From the NCBI RefSeq assembly GCF_039871875.1, contig NZ_JBDPMD010000031.1, positions 1 to 64,000 of the forward strand: a DNA stretch of 64,000 nucleotides, read 5' to 3'. Of the stretch, positions 1-7,760 are shown piece by piece (position 1 is the first letter of the stretch; each line of letters opens with the position of its first letter). The stretch is from Sphaerisporangium sp039871875. Its GTDB lineage: Bacteria; Actinomycetota; Actinomycetes; Streptosporangiales; Streptosporangiaceae. The notes beneath the pieces are model-generated. The model did not search any database. It saw only the letters and a list, made by a program, of their open reading frames with translations, and was not told where the DNA came from. The translations under genes were made by a program, and so were the position numbers.

Positions 1-1
1 C

Positions 2-391
2 ACCACCACCCCCACCGTCACCCCCACGGTCACGCCGACCGCCACCCCCACAGTGACTCCCACCGTCACGCCGACCGTCACCCCGACGACGGGCCCCGGT
101 GGTTGCACGGCGGCGATCCAGACGGTGAACTCCTGGTCCGGTGGCTTCCAGTCCACCGTCACCGTCCGCGCCGGCACCAGCGCCATCACCGGCTGGACGG
201 TCAACTGGACGTGGCCGGGATCGCAGGCCATCACCCAGTTGTGGAGCGGCATCCGTTCCGGCTCCGGAGCCAACGTGAGCGTACGCAACGAGTCCTACAA
301 CGGCAGGCTCGCCGCGAACGGCACCACCACGTTCGGCTTCACCGCTGGCGGCACCGCGGCGACGCCGGCGCTCACCTGCAGCGCTTCCTGA
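2..391 (+). CDS. Secreted protein with C-terminal cellulose-binding CBM2 (5' end outside window)
   Basis: Only the C-terminal 129 residues are in the window; the reading frame runs in from the left edge, so catalytic domain and signal peptide are not visible. Residues encoded at about 2-95 form a Thr-Pro-Val linker of the repeating PTVT type, typical between domains of actinobacterial glycoside hydrolases. From about 100 onward the protein is a family 2 carbohydrate-binding module: it begins with a Cys (GGC), ends with a second Cys four residues before the stop (TCSAS), which normally pair, and has well-spaced Trp residues (SWSGGFQ, TVNWTWP, QLWSG) that stack on crystalline cellulose or chitin. 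The stop is followed by a strong hairpin. The attached catalytic domain cannot be inferred. Confidence 0.9.
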   Translation, partial: TTTPTVTPTVTPTATPTVTPTVTPTVTPTTGPGGCTAAIQTVNSWSGGFQSTVTVRAGTSAITGWTVNWTWPGSQAITQLWSGIRSGSGANVSVRNESYNGRLAANGTTTFGFTAGGTAATPALTCSAS

Positions 392-428
392 CCGGGTGAA
401 CGGCGCGGCGACGCGCCGGTGGAGAACC

Positions 429-460
429 AGCGGCACCCCCTCACGAGTGGGGGTGCCGCT
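429..460. terminator. Perfect 12-bp stem terminator between convergent genes
   Basis: AGCGGCACCCCC at 429-440 pairs perfectly with GGGGGTGCCGCT at 449-460 around an 8-nt loop. It sits between the CBM2 gene (stop 391, plus) and the methyltransferase (stop 469, minus). There is no U-tract, as is common in high-GC actinomycetes, so it can act in both directions. Confidence 0.75.
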
Positions 461-468
461 GCCGCGTC

Positions 469-1137
469 TCAGCGGCCGTCCCTGACGGCCGAGCCGAGCA
501 CGAAGAACGACGCCGGGGAGCAGACGCCGGGGAACACGAAGCGCTCCAGGCGCCGCGGGCGCAGTCCGGCCCGTTCCAGGGCGGCCACGGTGTCGCGGCC
601 GGTGTGGCAGCCGCCCGCCAGGTGCGGCCAGACGGTGGCGTCCAGCACCTTCTGCAGGCGGGCCATGCCGGGGGTGCCGGCGCGGACGTGTTCCAGGAAG
701 CGGACCTCGCCCTCGGGCTTGAGCACCCGGACCGCCTCCGCCAGCGCGGCCGCCTGGTCGGCCACCGAGCACAACACCAGCGCGAACACCACGGTGTCCA
801 CGCTCGCGTCGCCGGCCGGCAACCGCTCGGCCGTCCCGGCGCGCACCTCGACCGGCACCGGCGCACCGGCCGCGGCGACCAGCGCGCGGGCACGCAGGTG
901 CGGCTCCGGTTCGATCGCCAGCACCTGCTCGACGGCCGGCGGGTAGTGGGCGAAGTCGGCGCCGTCACCGGCCCCGACCTCCAGCACCCGCCCGCGCAGG
1001 CCCGCCAGCAGGGCCCGCCGCCGCCCGGCCAGGCCGGCACGGTCCATGGCCCGTGCCATCAACGGATACACCCGGCCGAACACCGGCCGGGGACGTGGCG
1101 TCCCCTCGCCGGGCGGTACGCGCGAGGCGCCGGTCAC
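469..1137 (-). CDS. Class I SAM-dependent methyltransferase
   Basis: A 222-residue Rossmann-fold methyltransferase. SAM motif I is VLEVGAGDGADF (about residues 50-61), followed by the acidic ribose-binding residue in AIEPEPH and a motif IV/post-I stretch VDTVVFALVLCSV. The C-terminal half (FLEHVRAGTPGMARLQ, HTGRDTV) resembles the UbiE/METTL7-like group with small lipid or thiol substrates, but the substrate cannot be read. The GTG start overlaps the stop of the upstream methyltransferase by 4 bases (GTGA), so the two are translationally coupled and should share the double operator upstream. An internal ATG 27 residues in is a less likely start. Confidence 0.85.
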   Translation of the reverse strand: MTGASRVPPGEGTPRPRPVFGRVYPLMARAMDRAGLAGRRRALLAGLRGRVLEVGAGDGADFAHYPPAVEQVLAIEPEPHLRARALVAAAGAPVPVEVRAGTAERLPAGDASVDTVVFALVLCSVADQAAALAEAVRVLKPEGEVRFLEHVRAGTPGMARLQKVLDATVWPHLAGGCHTGRDTVAALERAGLRPRRLERFVFPGVCSPASFFVLGSAVRDGR

Positions 1138-1949
1138 TCGGGGTCACCGATGCGCGTCGCGGTGAGCGCCAGGGTGGTGTAGCGCATCGTGAAGCCTCCT
1201 CCCGCCGCGTCGACGGCCGCGCCGACACCCGCGAGCACCTCCCGCAGGGTGTCCTTCGGGAGCCGGGTGTGCAGGCCGGTGGTGGGGATCAGGTCGAGCC
1301 ACTCGTCGCGGGTGTAGGGCCGCTCCCAGGTGAAACGCCACTCCTGCGGCTCACCGAACGCACCCGCCTGACGGACGCCGCCGGCGGCCTTGGCGCACAG
1401 CGCCGAGTACCCGTCCGGGCCGGGATTCGCGCCCTGGATCATCGGCAAGTCGGGCAGCACCCGGCGGTAGACCGCGCCGAAGGCCTCATTCAGGTCCGGC
1501 GGGGGCTCGGGGGCGTTCCAGAACACCGCGAGCGGCCCGCCGGGGCGCAGCACCCGCGCCGCCTGCTCCGCTCCGGCGACCGGGTCCACCCAGTGCCAGG
1601 CTTGCGCGGCGACGACGGCGTCGAAGGTGCGGCCGGCCGGGTCCCAGGCTTCGAACGTCGCCACCTCGGTCTCGATGCCGCCGCGCCGGGCCAGGCCCGC
1701 CATCCGCGCGTCGGGGTCGACGCCGAGCACCCGGCAGCCGGCCGCCTGGAACTGCCGGGCGGCGATGCCGGTCCCGCAGCCGACGTCCAGCACGTCGGGA
1801 CCGGGGGCGGCGGCGACGATCCGGTCCACCAGGGCGCCGGGGTAGCTGGGGCGTGCCCGGTCGTAGCGTTCGGCGTCCAAGCCGAACGACTCGGCGACCT
1901 CCCGGGCCTGGTGCGGTTCCTGTGGGGGCGTTCCCGGTAGAGTGGGCAT
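1134..1949 (-). CDS. Class I SAM-dependent methyltransferase (Methyltransf_11/25 type)
   Basis: A 271-residue methyltransferase with motif I DVLDVGCGTGIAARQF (about residues 52-67), acidic D in GVDPDARM, and motif IV FDAVVAAQAWHWVDP, typical of the SmtA/Methyltransf_11 group in which an aromatic HW follows motif II. The C-terminal part is variable and gives no substrate. The ATG (1947-1949) lies inside the left operator palindrome, so a regulator bound there blocks the start itself and the transcript is probably leaderless or has a very short leader. It is the first gene of a two-gene operon divergent from a TetR gene, which is the likely repressor. Confidence 0.87.
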   Translation of the reverse strand: MPTLPGTPPQEPHQAREVAESFGLDAERYDRARPSYPGALVDRIVAAAPGPDVLDVGCGTGIAARQFQAAGCRVLGVDPDARMAGLARRGGIETEVATFEAWDPAGRTFDAVVAAQAWHWVDPVAGAEQAARVLRPGGPLAVFWNAPEPPPDLNEAFGAVYRRVLPDLPMIQGANPGPDGYSALCAKAAGGVRQAGAFGEPQEWRFTWERPYTRDEWLDLIPTTGLHTRLPKDTLREVLAGVGAAVDAAGGGFTMRYTTLALTATRIGDPE

Positions 1950-1978
1950 ATGCCCACCCTAGTGGGCAAGTGCCCACT
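1941..1978. promoter_or_regulatory. Tandem TetR-type operators between methyltransferase operon and tetR
   Basis: Two copies of AGTGGGCA-NN-TGCCCACY lie head to tail: 1941-1958 (spacer TA) and 1961-1978 (spacer AG). Their centres are exactly 20 bp apart, two helical turns, so dimers would sit on the same DNA face. The left copy covers the ATG of the methyltransferase gene, and the right copy ends 26 bp before the tetR start. Confidence 0.8.
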
Positions 1979-2004
1979 CGTCCATCCGGCGGAAGGAATC
2001 CAGG

Positions 2005-2592
2005 GTGCCGACAGGGGTGGCCATCCGCGACGTGCGCGAGCAGCTTTTCGCCGCCGCCGAGCGCGTCCTGCTCCGGGACGGCCCGAGCGCGCTGACCAGC
2101 CGGGCGGTGACCACGGAGGCGGGCTGCGCCAAGGGGGTCCTGCACCGGCACTTCGCCGACTTCGACGCCTTCCTCACCGAGCTCGTGCTGGACCGCATCG
2201 CCCGGATCGACGCCCAAGCCGCCGCCCTGCGCGACGCCGCGGGGACGGGCACCGTCGCGGGCAACCTCGCCGGCGCGCTGACGGACCTGTTCGGCACGGT
2301 CGCCGTGGCGATCGTCGGCCTCATCACCTCCAGGGACGAGCTGCGCGCCCGGCTGCGCCAGGTCCTGCCGTCCGGCGTCCCGGTCCTGGCCGAGGCCACG
2401 GCCATGATCGCCGCATACCTCACCGCCGAGCGCGGGCTCGGCCGCGTCGCCCCGCACGCCGACGTCGACACGCTCGCCCCCACACTCATCGGCGCCGGCC
2501 ACCTGCTGTTCGCCGACCGCAAAGGCACCCCGCCACATGACGAGGCCGTGCACCGGGTCGTGGCCACGGTCATCGCGGGCGTCGCGCCGTGA
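2005..2592 (+). CDS. TetR/AcrR family transcriptional regulator
   Basis: A 195-residue one-component repressor. The N-terminal HTH reads AAERVLLRDGPSALTSRAVTTEAGCAKGVLHRHFADFDAFL (about residues 15-55), with the recognition helix around GVLHRHF. The remaining 140 residues form an all-alpha ligand pocket with no recognisable ligand signature. GTG start with GGAAGGA at 1991-1997, spacing 7. It is divergent from the methyltransferase pair and shares the double palindrome at 1941-1978, so autoregulation plus control of the methyltransferases is likely. Confidence 0.9.
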   Translation: MPTGVAIRDVREQLFAAAERVLLRDGPSALTSRAVTTEAGCAKGVLHRHFADFDAFLTELVLDRIARIDAQAAALRDAAGTGTVAGNLAGALTDLFGTVAVAIVGLITSRDELRARLRQVLPSGVPVLAEATAMIAAYLTAERGLGRVAPHADVDTLAPTLIGAGHLLFADRKGTPPHDEAVHRVVATVIAGVAP

Positions 2593-2705
2593 ACCGGCAG
2601 GGGATGAACCTCTCCGGGGTGTCCGCGCGGCATGGCCTGACCGGCCCGAGGGCAGGTCACGGGGCGAACCCGTTCCCGGCCGTGACGCCGCAGGAAGGAC
2701 CCGTC

Positions 2706-3167
2706 ATGCCCGAGTCTCGCCCACCGTTCCCGCCCTTCGACCTCGAAGGCGCCATCGAGAAGGTCCAGGCGGCCGAGGACGCCTGGAACACCCGCGACCC
2801 GCACCGGGTGAGCCTCGCCTACACCGAGGACTCGGTGTGGCGCAACCGGGAGACCTACCTCGTCGGCCGGCCCGCGATCGTCGAGTTCCTCACCGGCAAG
2901 TGGCGGCGCGAGCTGGACTACGTGCTGCGCAAGAGTCTGTGGAGCTTCCACGAGGACCGGATCGCCGTCCGCTTCCAGTACGAGTGCCGCGACGCCGCCG
3001 GGCAGTGGTACCGCAGCTACGGCAACGAGCTGTGGGAGTTCGACGAAGGCGGCCTGATGCGGCGCCGTGAGGCCAGCATCAACGACGTCCCCATCGCCGA
3101 GGCCGACCGCCGTCTCGTCGGCCCGCGCCCGGCAGGCGAGTACGGCGTCGACATCCCGCTGTGGTGA
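2706..3167 (+). CDS. Nuclear transport factor 2-like protein, DUF1348 family
   Basis: A 153-residue SnoaL/NTF2-like cone-fold protein. DUF1348 landmarks include AEDAWNTRDPHRVSLAYTED near the N-terminus, SVWRNRETYLVGR, FLTGKWRRELDY, and the Trp-rich region QWYRSYGNELWEF. The function of the family is unknown; such small folds bind hydrophobic ligands or act as isomerases. The ATG at 2706 is chosen because GGAAGGA lies just upstream (2693-2699) and the conserved region begins right after it; an upstream extension to 2589 is not conserved in character. It ends 10 bp from the convergent winged-helix gene. Confidence 0.85.
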   Translation: MPESRPPFPPFDLEGAIEKVQAAEDAWNTRDPHRVSLAYTEDSVWRNRETYLVGRPAIVEFLTGKWRRELDYVLRKSLWSFHEDRIAVRFQYECRDAAGQWYRSYGNELWEFDEGGLMRRREASINDVPIAEADRRLVGPRPAGEYGVDIPLW

Positions 3168-3177
3168 CGGGCCGGCG

Positions 3178-4314
3178 CTAGCCGGGCAGGAGCCGGACCT
3201 CGGCGGCGGGCAGGTCGTGCCACCAGCGGTCGAAGCGGCGGTAGACCCGGGGTTCGCGGCCGGCCAGCAGCGCCACCAGGCTCTTGGCCTCCGCGGCGAG
3301 GCCCTCCCAGGTGTCGTCCGGCAGGCGGTGGAAGGCCGTGGCCTCGATGCCGCCCTCGATCGGGCGCCACACGCCGGCCACGTGGCCGTCGACCAGCAGG
3401 GTCGGCAGGACGTCGCCGTTGGTGCGCGTCACGAGCTTGCGGTAGTCCGGCGGGATGACGCGGCTCCGGTCGGCGTGTGCCAGCAGCACGCTGTCCCACA
3501 TGGCCATCAGCCTCGGCGGCGCCGGGGTGTCCCCGTGCGGGCGGGACGCGCCGGGCACGTCGAAGAGCGTCTCGCCGGCGGGCCCCTCGAGCTGCTCCAG
3601 CTCGCCTGCGAGGGCACGCAACGCCTCGCGGGCCCTGGCGCGCTGGACGAGGGCGAACTGCGCGACGTCCAGGGCCGACGCCGGGCCGAAGCCCTCCAGG
3701 TAGCGGCGGGCCAGCACCCGAAGGGACTCCTCGGTGGTGTCCCCCGTCGCCGGGCGTGGGGCCGCCGCGACGTACGACGGGCGCGGGCCGAACGACCACG
3801 GCCCTCCGGCCGGGGCGTGCAGCAGCGGGGCGACGTACCGCAGTGCCCACCACACCCCCGGTTTCGGCAGCACGCCGGCCCGGGCGTCCACCCAGGCCTC
3901 CATCTCGGCGGCCGTCCGTGGCCGCTCGGCGTACTCCAGCAGATCGGGGATCAGCGCGTCGGCGTCGGCGGCCGTCAGCCCGGTCCTGGTGAAGCGGCGG
4001 TCGCAGAGCCGGGCGCCCCGCAGCGACGGCCGCATGGCGTCGTGGAAGGCCGCGTGGTCGCCGGCGTGCACGGCGTGCAGCGTGATGCGGAGCAGCGTGC
4101 CCTTGACGAGGAGGCGGCCGGCGAACGCGGCGTCGAGCTCGGCCGGGTCGAAGTCGGTGAGCCGGTTCCACAGCGCCAGGTAGGGCGACGCCGCCTGCTG
4201 CGCCTGCAGGGCGACCACACGACGGACCGCGTCCACGACGTTCACCGGCTCCCGGCGCAGCAGCATCTGCCGGTCGAGCGTGGCGCGGTTGAGCTCCCGC
4301 GCGGTGATCTTCAT
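3178..4314 (-). CDS. Winged-helix DNA-binding protein, AlkZ-like DNA glycosylase family (HTH_42)
   Basis: A 378-residue protein of the HTH_42/AlkZ family, which in characterised members excises bulky N-alkylated bases or unhooks interstrand crosslinks. The start ITARELNRATLDRQMLLRR is the family signature, and VALQAQQAA (about residues 34-42) supplies a Q-x-Q motif in the place of the catalytic QxQ of AlkZ; MWDSVLLAHADRSRVIPPDYR near residue 270 is also typical. Many actinobacterial paralogues are of unknown role or sit beside natural-product genes for self-protection. A second paralogue lies at 9258-10448. Twelve bases separate it from the hydrolase gene downstream on the same strand. Confidence 0.82.
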   Translation of the reverse strand: MKITARELNRATLDRQMLLRREPVNVVDAVRRVVALQAQQAASPYLALWNRLTDFDPAELDAAFAGRLLVKGTLLRITLHAVHAGDHAAFHDAMRPSLRGARLCDRRFTRTGLTAADADALIPDLLEYAERPRTAAEMEAWVDARAGVLPKPGVWWALRYVAPLLHAPAGGPWSFGPRPSYVAAAPRPATGDTTEESLRVLARRYLEGFGPASALDVAQFALVQRARAREALRALAGELEQLEGPAGETLFDVPGASRPHGDTPAPPRLMAMWDSVLLAHADRSRVIPPDYRKLVTRTNGDVLPTLLVDGHVAGVWRPIEGGIEATAFHRLPDDTWEGLAAEAKSLVALLAGREPRVYRRFDRWWHDLPAAEVRLLPG

Positions 4315-4326
4315 GGTGCGGGGCGG

Positions 4327-4905
4327 CTACTCGACGGCGTCGAGGAAGACGAGCACGCGCCGGGTGAGGAGTGTGGCGGCGGCCTCGTCGTAGGAGGGCA
4401 GGCTGGTGTCGGCGAACAGGTGGCGGTCGCCGGGGTAGAGGAACAACTCGGCCGACGGAGCCGTGCGGACGAGGTCGCGGGCCGCGTCGATGTCCCCTTC
4501 GCCGGCGAAGGAGGGGTCGTCCTCCATGCCGTGGATCTGCACCGGCACGTCGGCGGGCCAGGCACCGCCGAACTCGGAGACCGGGATGCACGACTCGAAC
4601 AGCAGCGCCCCCTTCGCCCCGGCCCGTGTCTGGGCCAGCATCTGTGCCGGCAGCACGCCCATCGAGAACCCGGCGTAGACCAGCCCGGCGGGCAGCGCTT
4701 CGGCGGCCGCCGCACCACGCTTGATGATGGTGTCGAACCCGGTCTGCCGGACGTGGGCCATGCCCTCCGGCGACGACCCGAAGGTGCGCCCGTCGTACAG
4801 GTCGGGCACGTGCACGGTGTGCCCGGCGCGCCTGAGCTCCTCGGCGAAGTCACGCACCCCGGGCGTCAGCCCGAGCACGTGGTGGTACAACAGCACCTCG
4901 GCCAT
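4327..4905 (-). CDS. Dienelactone hydrolase family protein
   Basis: A 192-residue alpha/beta hydrolase. It starts MAEVLLYHHVLGLTPGVRDFAEELR, as is usual for the actinobacterial DLH-like group. The nucleophile-elbow equivalent is YAGFSMGVLPA, where Ser replaces the Cys of true dienelactone hydrolase; the acid and base should lie in HGMEDDPSF and the late GDRHLF. Specificity is unknown. The ATG at 4905 is preferred (GGAG just upstream); an ATG four codons earlier (4917) is possible. It follows the divergent TetR gene region and may be controlled by it. Confidence 0.82.
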   Translation of the reverse strand: MAEVLLYHHVLGLTPGVRDFAEELRRAGHTVHVPDLYDGRTFGSSPEGMAHVRQTGFDTIIKRGAAAAEALPAGLVYAGFSMGVLPAQMLAQTRAGAKGALLFESCIPVSEFGGAWPADVPVQIHGMEDDPSFAGEGDIDAARDLVRTAPSAELFLYPGDRHLFADTSLPSYDEAAATLLTRRVLVFLDAVE

Positions 4906-4994
4906 CTCGCTCCCCATTCTTGCGGCGGCGGGGCCAGGGGCGTCCCGCTCGCGACGAGCATGCCGTACCGGTCCGACATTCTCTCCGCAGGTTC

Positions 4995-5564
4995 TCAGGC
5001 CCGGGGCCAGTTCCTGAGAGCGGTGTCGAGGGCGTCCAGGGTACGGGACCACGAGACGTCCACCTCGCGGGGGTGACGGCGGAAGCCGCCCGCCGTCTCC
5101 AGGCTCACATAGCCGTGGAACGTGCTGTGCAGCATGCGGACCGCGTCCGTCTGGTCGGGTTCCGGCAGGTCGTAGCCGCGCAGGATCGCCCGCGTCATGT
5201 CCGCGTGCCGGCGCGCCGCGCCGACGTCCACGGTCTCCTCGTCGAGCTCGCCCTGCGCCGCGGCGTACCGCCCCGGGTGCTCCTTGGCGTAGTCCCGGTA
5301 GGCGTTCGCGAAGGCCACCAGCGCGTCCTTGCCCGCCCGCCCGGCCAGCGCGGCCGCGGCCCGGTCGGCGAGCTCCGCCAGGGCCAGCGACGCCACCTTG
5401 ACCCGGAGGTCCCGCGCGTCCTTGACGTGGGAGTACAGGGCGGCGGGTTTGACGCCGAACCTGCGCGCGAGCGCCGAGAGGGTCACGTTCTGGAAGCCGA
5501 TCTCGTCGGCCAGCTCCGCCGCCGCGCGGATCAGCCGTTCCGTGGTCACTCCCGCACGTGCCAT
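4995..5564 (-). CDS. TetR/AcrR family regulator with WHG-type C-terminal domain
   Basis: A 189-residue regulator. The HTH is GVTTERLIRAAAELADEIGFQNVTLSALARRFGVKPAALYSHVKDARDL (residues 5-53), with recognition helix KPAALYSHVKD. The C-terminal domain with FANAYRDYAKEHPGRYAA and FHGYVSLETAGGF fits the TetR_C_33/WHG group. It lies between the hydrolase gene (same strand, 89 bp downstream) and the divergent FBP gene; the AT-rich 67-bp gap on its 5' side holds a short inverted repeat that may be its operator. Confidence 0.9.
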   Translation of the reverse strand: MARAGVTTERLIRAAAELADEIGFQNVTLSALARRFGVKPAALYSHVKDARDLRVKVASLALAELADRAAAALAGRAGKDALVAFANAYRDYAKEHPGRYAAAQGELDEETVDVGAARRHADMTRAILRGYDLPEPDQTDAVRMLHSTFHGYVSLETAGGFRRHPREVDVSWSRTLDALDTALRNWPRA

Positions 5565-5588
5565 GAGCCGCCCTTCTTACAGGTTTTA

Positions 5589-5602
5589 AGTATTTGCATA
5601 CT
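5589..5602. promoter_or_regulatory. Inverted repeat in AT-rich divergent promoter
   Basis: AGTAT-TTGC-ATACT sits in the middle of the 67-bp gap between a TetR gene and the divergent FBP gene. The surrounding 30 bp are far richer in A/T than the flanks, which marks a promoter region. Probable TetR operator; the half sites are only 5 bp, so confidence is modest. Confidence 0.45.
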
Positions 5603-5631
5603 ACCTTTAAGGGCGACTAGCCTCGCGCCCC

Positions 5632-6129
5632 ATGAGACCCCTCACCGAACACGACATCCGCACGTCGTTCGTCAATTGCTCCAAGGGAGAGGCCAAGCGC
5701 CTCGGCCTTCCCAGGGACCTCGCGGACCACCCCTGGGGCGACCTCGACTTCCTCGGCTGGCGAGATCCCGGCGCCCCCGAACGCGCCTACCTGGTCGCCG
5801 ACCGCGACGGCCTCCTCGTCGGGGTCGCCCTGCGGGTCACCTCCGGCGCGTCCCGCAACTTCACCGCCCGCAGCATGTGCTCGGTGTGCCTGACCACCCA
5901 CACCAGCGGCGGCGTGGCCCTGATGACCGCACGCCGCACCGGCGAGGCCGGCCGCCAGGGCAACACGGTGGGCCAGTACCTGTGCGTCGACCTCGCCTGC
6001 TCCCTGTACACCCGGGGGAAGCGGGAGGCCGCGGGCGGCGGGGTCGTCGACGAGTCCCTCACCGTGGAGGAGAAGGTCGCCCGCACGCAGTCCCATCTGC
6101 ATGCGTTCCTGGACAAGGTGACCGGGTGA
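5632..6129 (+). CDS. FBP domain protein, EF-G-binding/FusB-like treble-clef zinc finger
   Basis: A 165-residue FBP-family protein. Staphylococcal relatives (FusB/FusC/Fbp) bind EF-G through a C-terminal treble-clef zinc finger and release it from the ribosome, giving fusidic acid tolerance; the role in actinomycetes is not established. The zinc ligands are visible: C83-x-x-C86 (MCSVC) and C118...C123 (LCVDLAC). LGWRDPGAPERAYLV and the QGNTVGQYLCVDLACS core are characteristic. Monocistronic; its start faces a TetR gene across an AT-rich spacer, and it converges with sigJ. Confidence 0.85.
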   Translation: MRPLTEHDIRTSFVNCSKGEAKRLGLPRDLADHPWGDLDFLGWRDPGAPERAYLVADRDGLLVGVALRVTSGASRNFTARSMCSVCLTTHTSGGVALMTARRTGEAGRQGNTVGQYLCVDLACSLYTRGKREAAGGGVVDESLTVEEKVARTQSHLHAFLDKVTG

Positions 6130-6166
6130 CCGATCGAGCGGGGTTCGAGGTGCAGCCGGCTGTTGG

Positions 6167-7090
6167 CTAGTCAGTGGGGCGGCGTGCTTGTCTTGCTTCG
6201 CGGTCGATTGCCCAGGCATCCGTCACCGGGCCTACGTGCACGAGTTTGTCGGGGTTGATCACCGCGCGAATCGTCTGGATCTGCGCGTCGAGGATGTCGA
6301 GCGCCACGGTGTGGAGCACCTTGCCGTCCCGGTCGCGGAAGATCGCGCCCGGCTGGCCGTTGATCTCGCGCGGTTCCACGACGACGCCGATCAGGGCCAT
6401 CCGGGGGAAGACGGAGGCGAGCAGCCGGGCCACGTTCTCGGCGCCGATGACGGCCCTGGCCAGCTGAGGGGCCTTGCCTCCGCCGTCGCCGACCATCGAG
6501 ACGTCGGCAGCCAGCAGGTTCCGCAGGCCGACGACGTCGCCTTCGCGGAGGGCGTCGAAGAATCGCGACGCCAGTTCTTCCCGCTCCTTGCGGTCCGCCT
6601 CGAAGCGGGCCCGGCCTGTGGCCATATGGCGCCGGGCCCGTACCGCCAGCTGGCGGCACGCCGCCTCCGAGCGCCCCACGGCCGCCGCGACCTCGGGAAA
6701 GCCGAAGTCGAACACCTCCCGCAGCACGAAGACCGCCCGCTCGAGCGGGGACAGCCGCTCCAGCAGCACCAACGCCGCCATCGACAGCGAGTCGGCCAGC
6801 TCGGCCGACCGCTCCGGGTCCTGGTAGGGGTCGGCGAGCAGCGGCTCGGGCAACCACGGCCCGACGTACTCCTCCCGCCGTACGCGGGCCGAGCGCAGCA
6901 CGTCGATCGAGATCCGGGTCACCGTGGATGACAGGAACGCCTTGACCGACCTGGGCTCGGCCGGGGTGGCCTCGTAGCGCAGCCAGGTCTCCTGGACCGC
7001 GTCTTCGGCCTCGCTCACGCTGCCCAGGATCCGGTAGGCGATCGAGAACAACAGCGGCCGCAGTTCCTGAAACTCCTCAGCCCTGCTCAT
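6167..7090 (-). CDS. sigJ: RNA polymerase sigma factor SigJ (ECF41-like, SnoaL C-terminal domain)
   Basis: A 307-residue extracytoplasmic-function sigma factor. Region 2 is FQELRPLLFSIAYRILGSVSEAEDAVQETWLRYE (about residues 7-40); region 4 is LLERLSPLERAVFVLREVFDFGFPEVAAAVGRSEAACRQLAVRAR. Residues from about 190 onward form the NTF2/SnoaL-like extension, including the ECF41 signature DGGGKAP and the terminal VVNPDKL-like INPDKLVHV. In ECF41 factors this extension replaces an anti-sigma factor. The ATG at 7090 follows AAGGAG, spacing 7. It lies downstream of doxX on the same strand, 138 bp away, and near an ECF41-type promoter, consistent with autoregulation. Confidence 0.92.
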   Translation of the reverse strand: MSRAEEFQELRPLLFSIAYRILGSVSEAEDAVQETWLRYEATPAEPRSVKAFLSSTVTRISIDVLRSARVRREEYVGPWLPEPLLADPYQDPERSAELADSLSMAALVLLERLSPLERAVFVLREVFDFGFPEVAAAVGRSEAACRQLAVRARRHMATGRARFEADRKEREELASRFFDALREGDVVGLRNLLAADVSMVGDGGGKAPQLARAVIGAENVARLLASVFPRMALIGVVVEPREINGQPGAIFRDRDGKVLHTVALDILDAQIQTIRAVINPDKLVHVGPVTDAWAIDREARQARRPTD

Positions 7091-7228
7091 GCCGGCTCCT
7101 TCGTGATCCCCTGCCGCCACGAGGGGTAGCGCGGCCGCCGGCCGAGCTCCCGCCCGGCCCTGACGTTGGAGGAGCCGCGCCCCTCGGTCGTCATCATCAC
7201 CGCCATCGGCACTGTGTGTCACCGCCGG

Positions 7229-7612
7229 TCAGCCGGTGAAGGGATCGAGGACGAAGCGGCCCCACGCGATGAACGCCGCGACCGCGAGGTAGATCAAGTT
7301 CAGCAGCACGAACGCGGACTCCCCGCGCCGGCCGTGGGTGATCATCGCGCCGGCCATCAGCAGGATCCAGCAGCCCGCGGTCACCGGCACCAGAACCGGC
7401 GCGATGTCGAGCACGGCGGGCAGGATCAAGCCCACCGCTGCCAGGAGCTCAAGGACACCCAGGGTCTTGACGAAGCCGGCACCGGCGTCTGCGGTCCATC
7501 CCCCACCATGCACCGCAGCCAGTTTCTCCTTGGGCACGAACGTCTTGCTGATTCCGCCGCTCAGCGCTACCGCGGCCAGCAGCCCGGCAGCGATCCACAA
7601 CGCGAGGTTCAT
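7229..7612 (-). CDS. DoxX family membrane protein
   Basis: A 127-residue protein with four predicted transmembrane helices (about 3-20, 48-65, 73-92, 100-118), including LSGGISKTFVPKEKL after helix 1, as in the DoxX/MauE fold. DoxX-type proteins often accompany redox enzymes and in mycobacteria form part of a thiol-stress complex; the exact role here is unknown. AAGGAG precedes the ATG by 7 bases. A TGTCACT-N16-CGTC promoter lies at 7650-7676 on the same strand, so this gene is a likely direct SigJ target and probably co-transcribed with sigJ. Confidence 0.88.
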   Translation of the reverse strand: MNLALWIAAGLLAAVALSGGISKTFVPKEKLAAVHGGGWTADAGAGFVKTLGVLELLAAVGLILPAVLDIAPVLVPVTAGCWILLMAGAMITHGRRGESAFVLLNLIYLAVAAFIAWGRFVLDPFTG

Positions 7613-7649
7613 CGTCTACTCCTTGATCGAGGATTGCCCGCACCCTCTA

Positions 7650-7676
7650 GACGAGACAGCAGCCCCGCCAGTGACA
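7650..7676 (-). promoter_or_regulatory. ECF41/SigJ-type promoter for doxX-sigJ
   Basis: Read on the minus strand: TGTCACT (7676-7670), 16-bp spacer, CGTC (7653-7650). Characterised ECF41 promoters have TGTCACA and CGTC elements with such spacing. The predicted start is about 33 nt before the doxX ATG. It faces the second element at 7725-7751. Confidence 0.75.
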
Positions 7677-7724
7677 TCTCCGAACACCTGCGACGAGCTC
7701 GCGATCGTGAGGGGCTCACACCCG

Positions 7725-7751
7725 TGTCACAGCTCAGCGGGGTGTCTCGTC
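7725..7751 (+). promoter_or_regulatory. ECF41/SigJ-type promoter for SDR remnant and FAD oxidoreductase
   Basis: TGTCACA (7725-7731), 16-bp spacer, CGTC (7748-7751): a full match to the ECF41 consensus. Only nine bases separate the -10 element from the ATG at 7761, so the transcript should be leaderless at that ORF and then read into the FAD oxidoreductase at 7974. Confidence 0.78.
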
Positions 7752-7760
7752 TCAGAGGGC

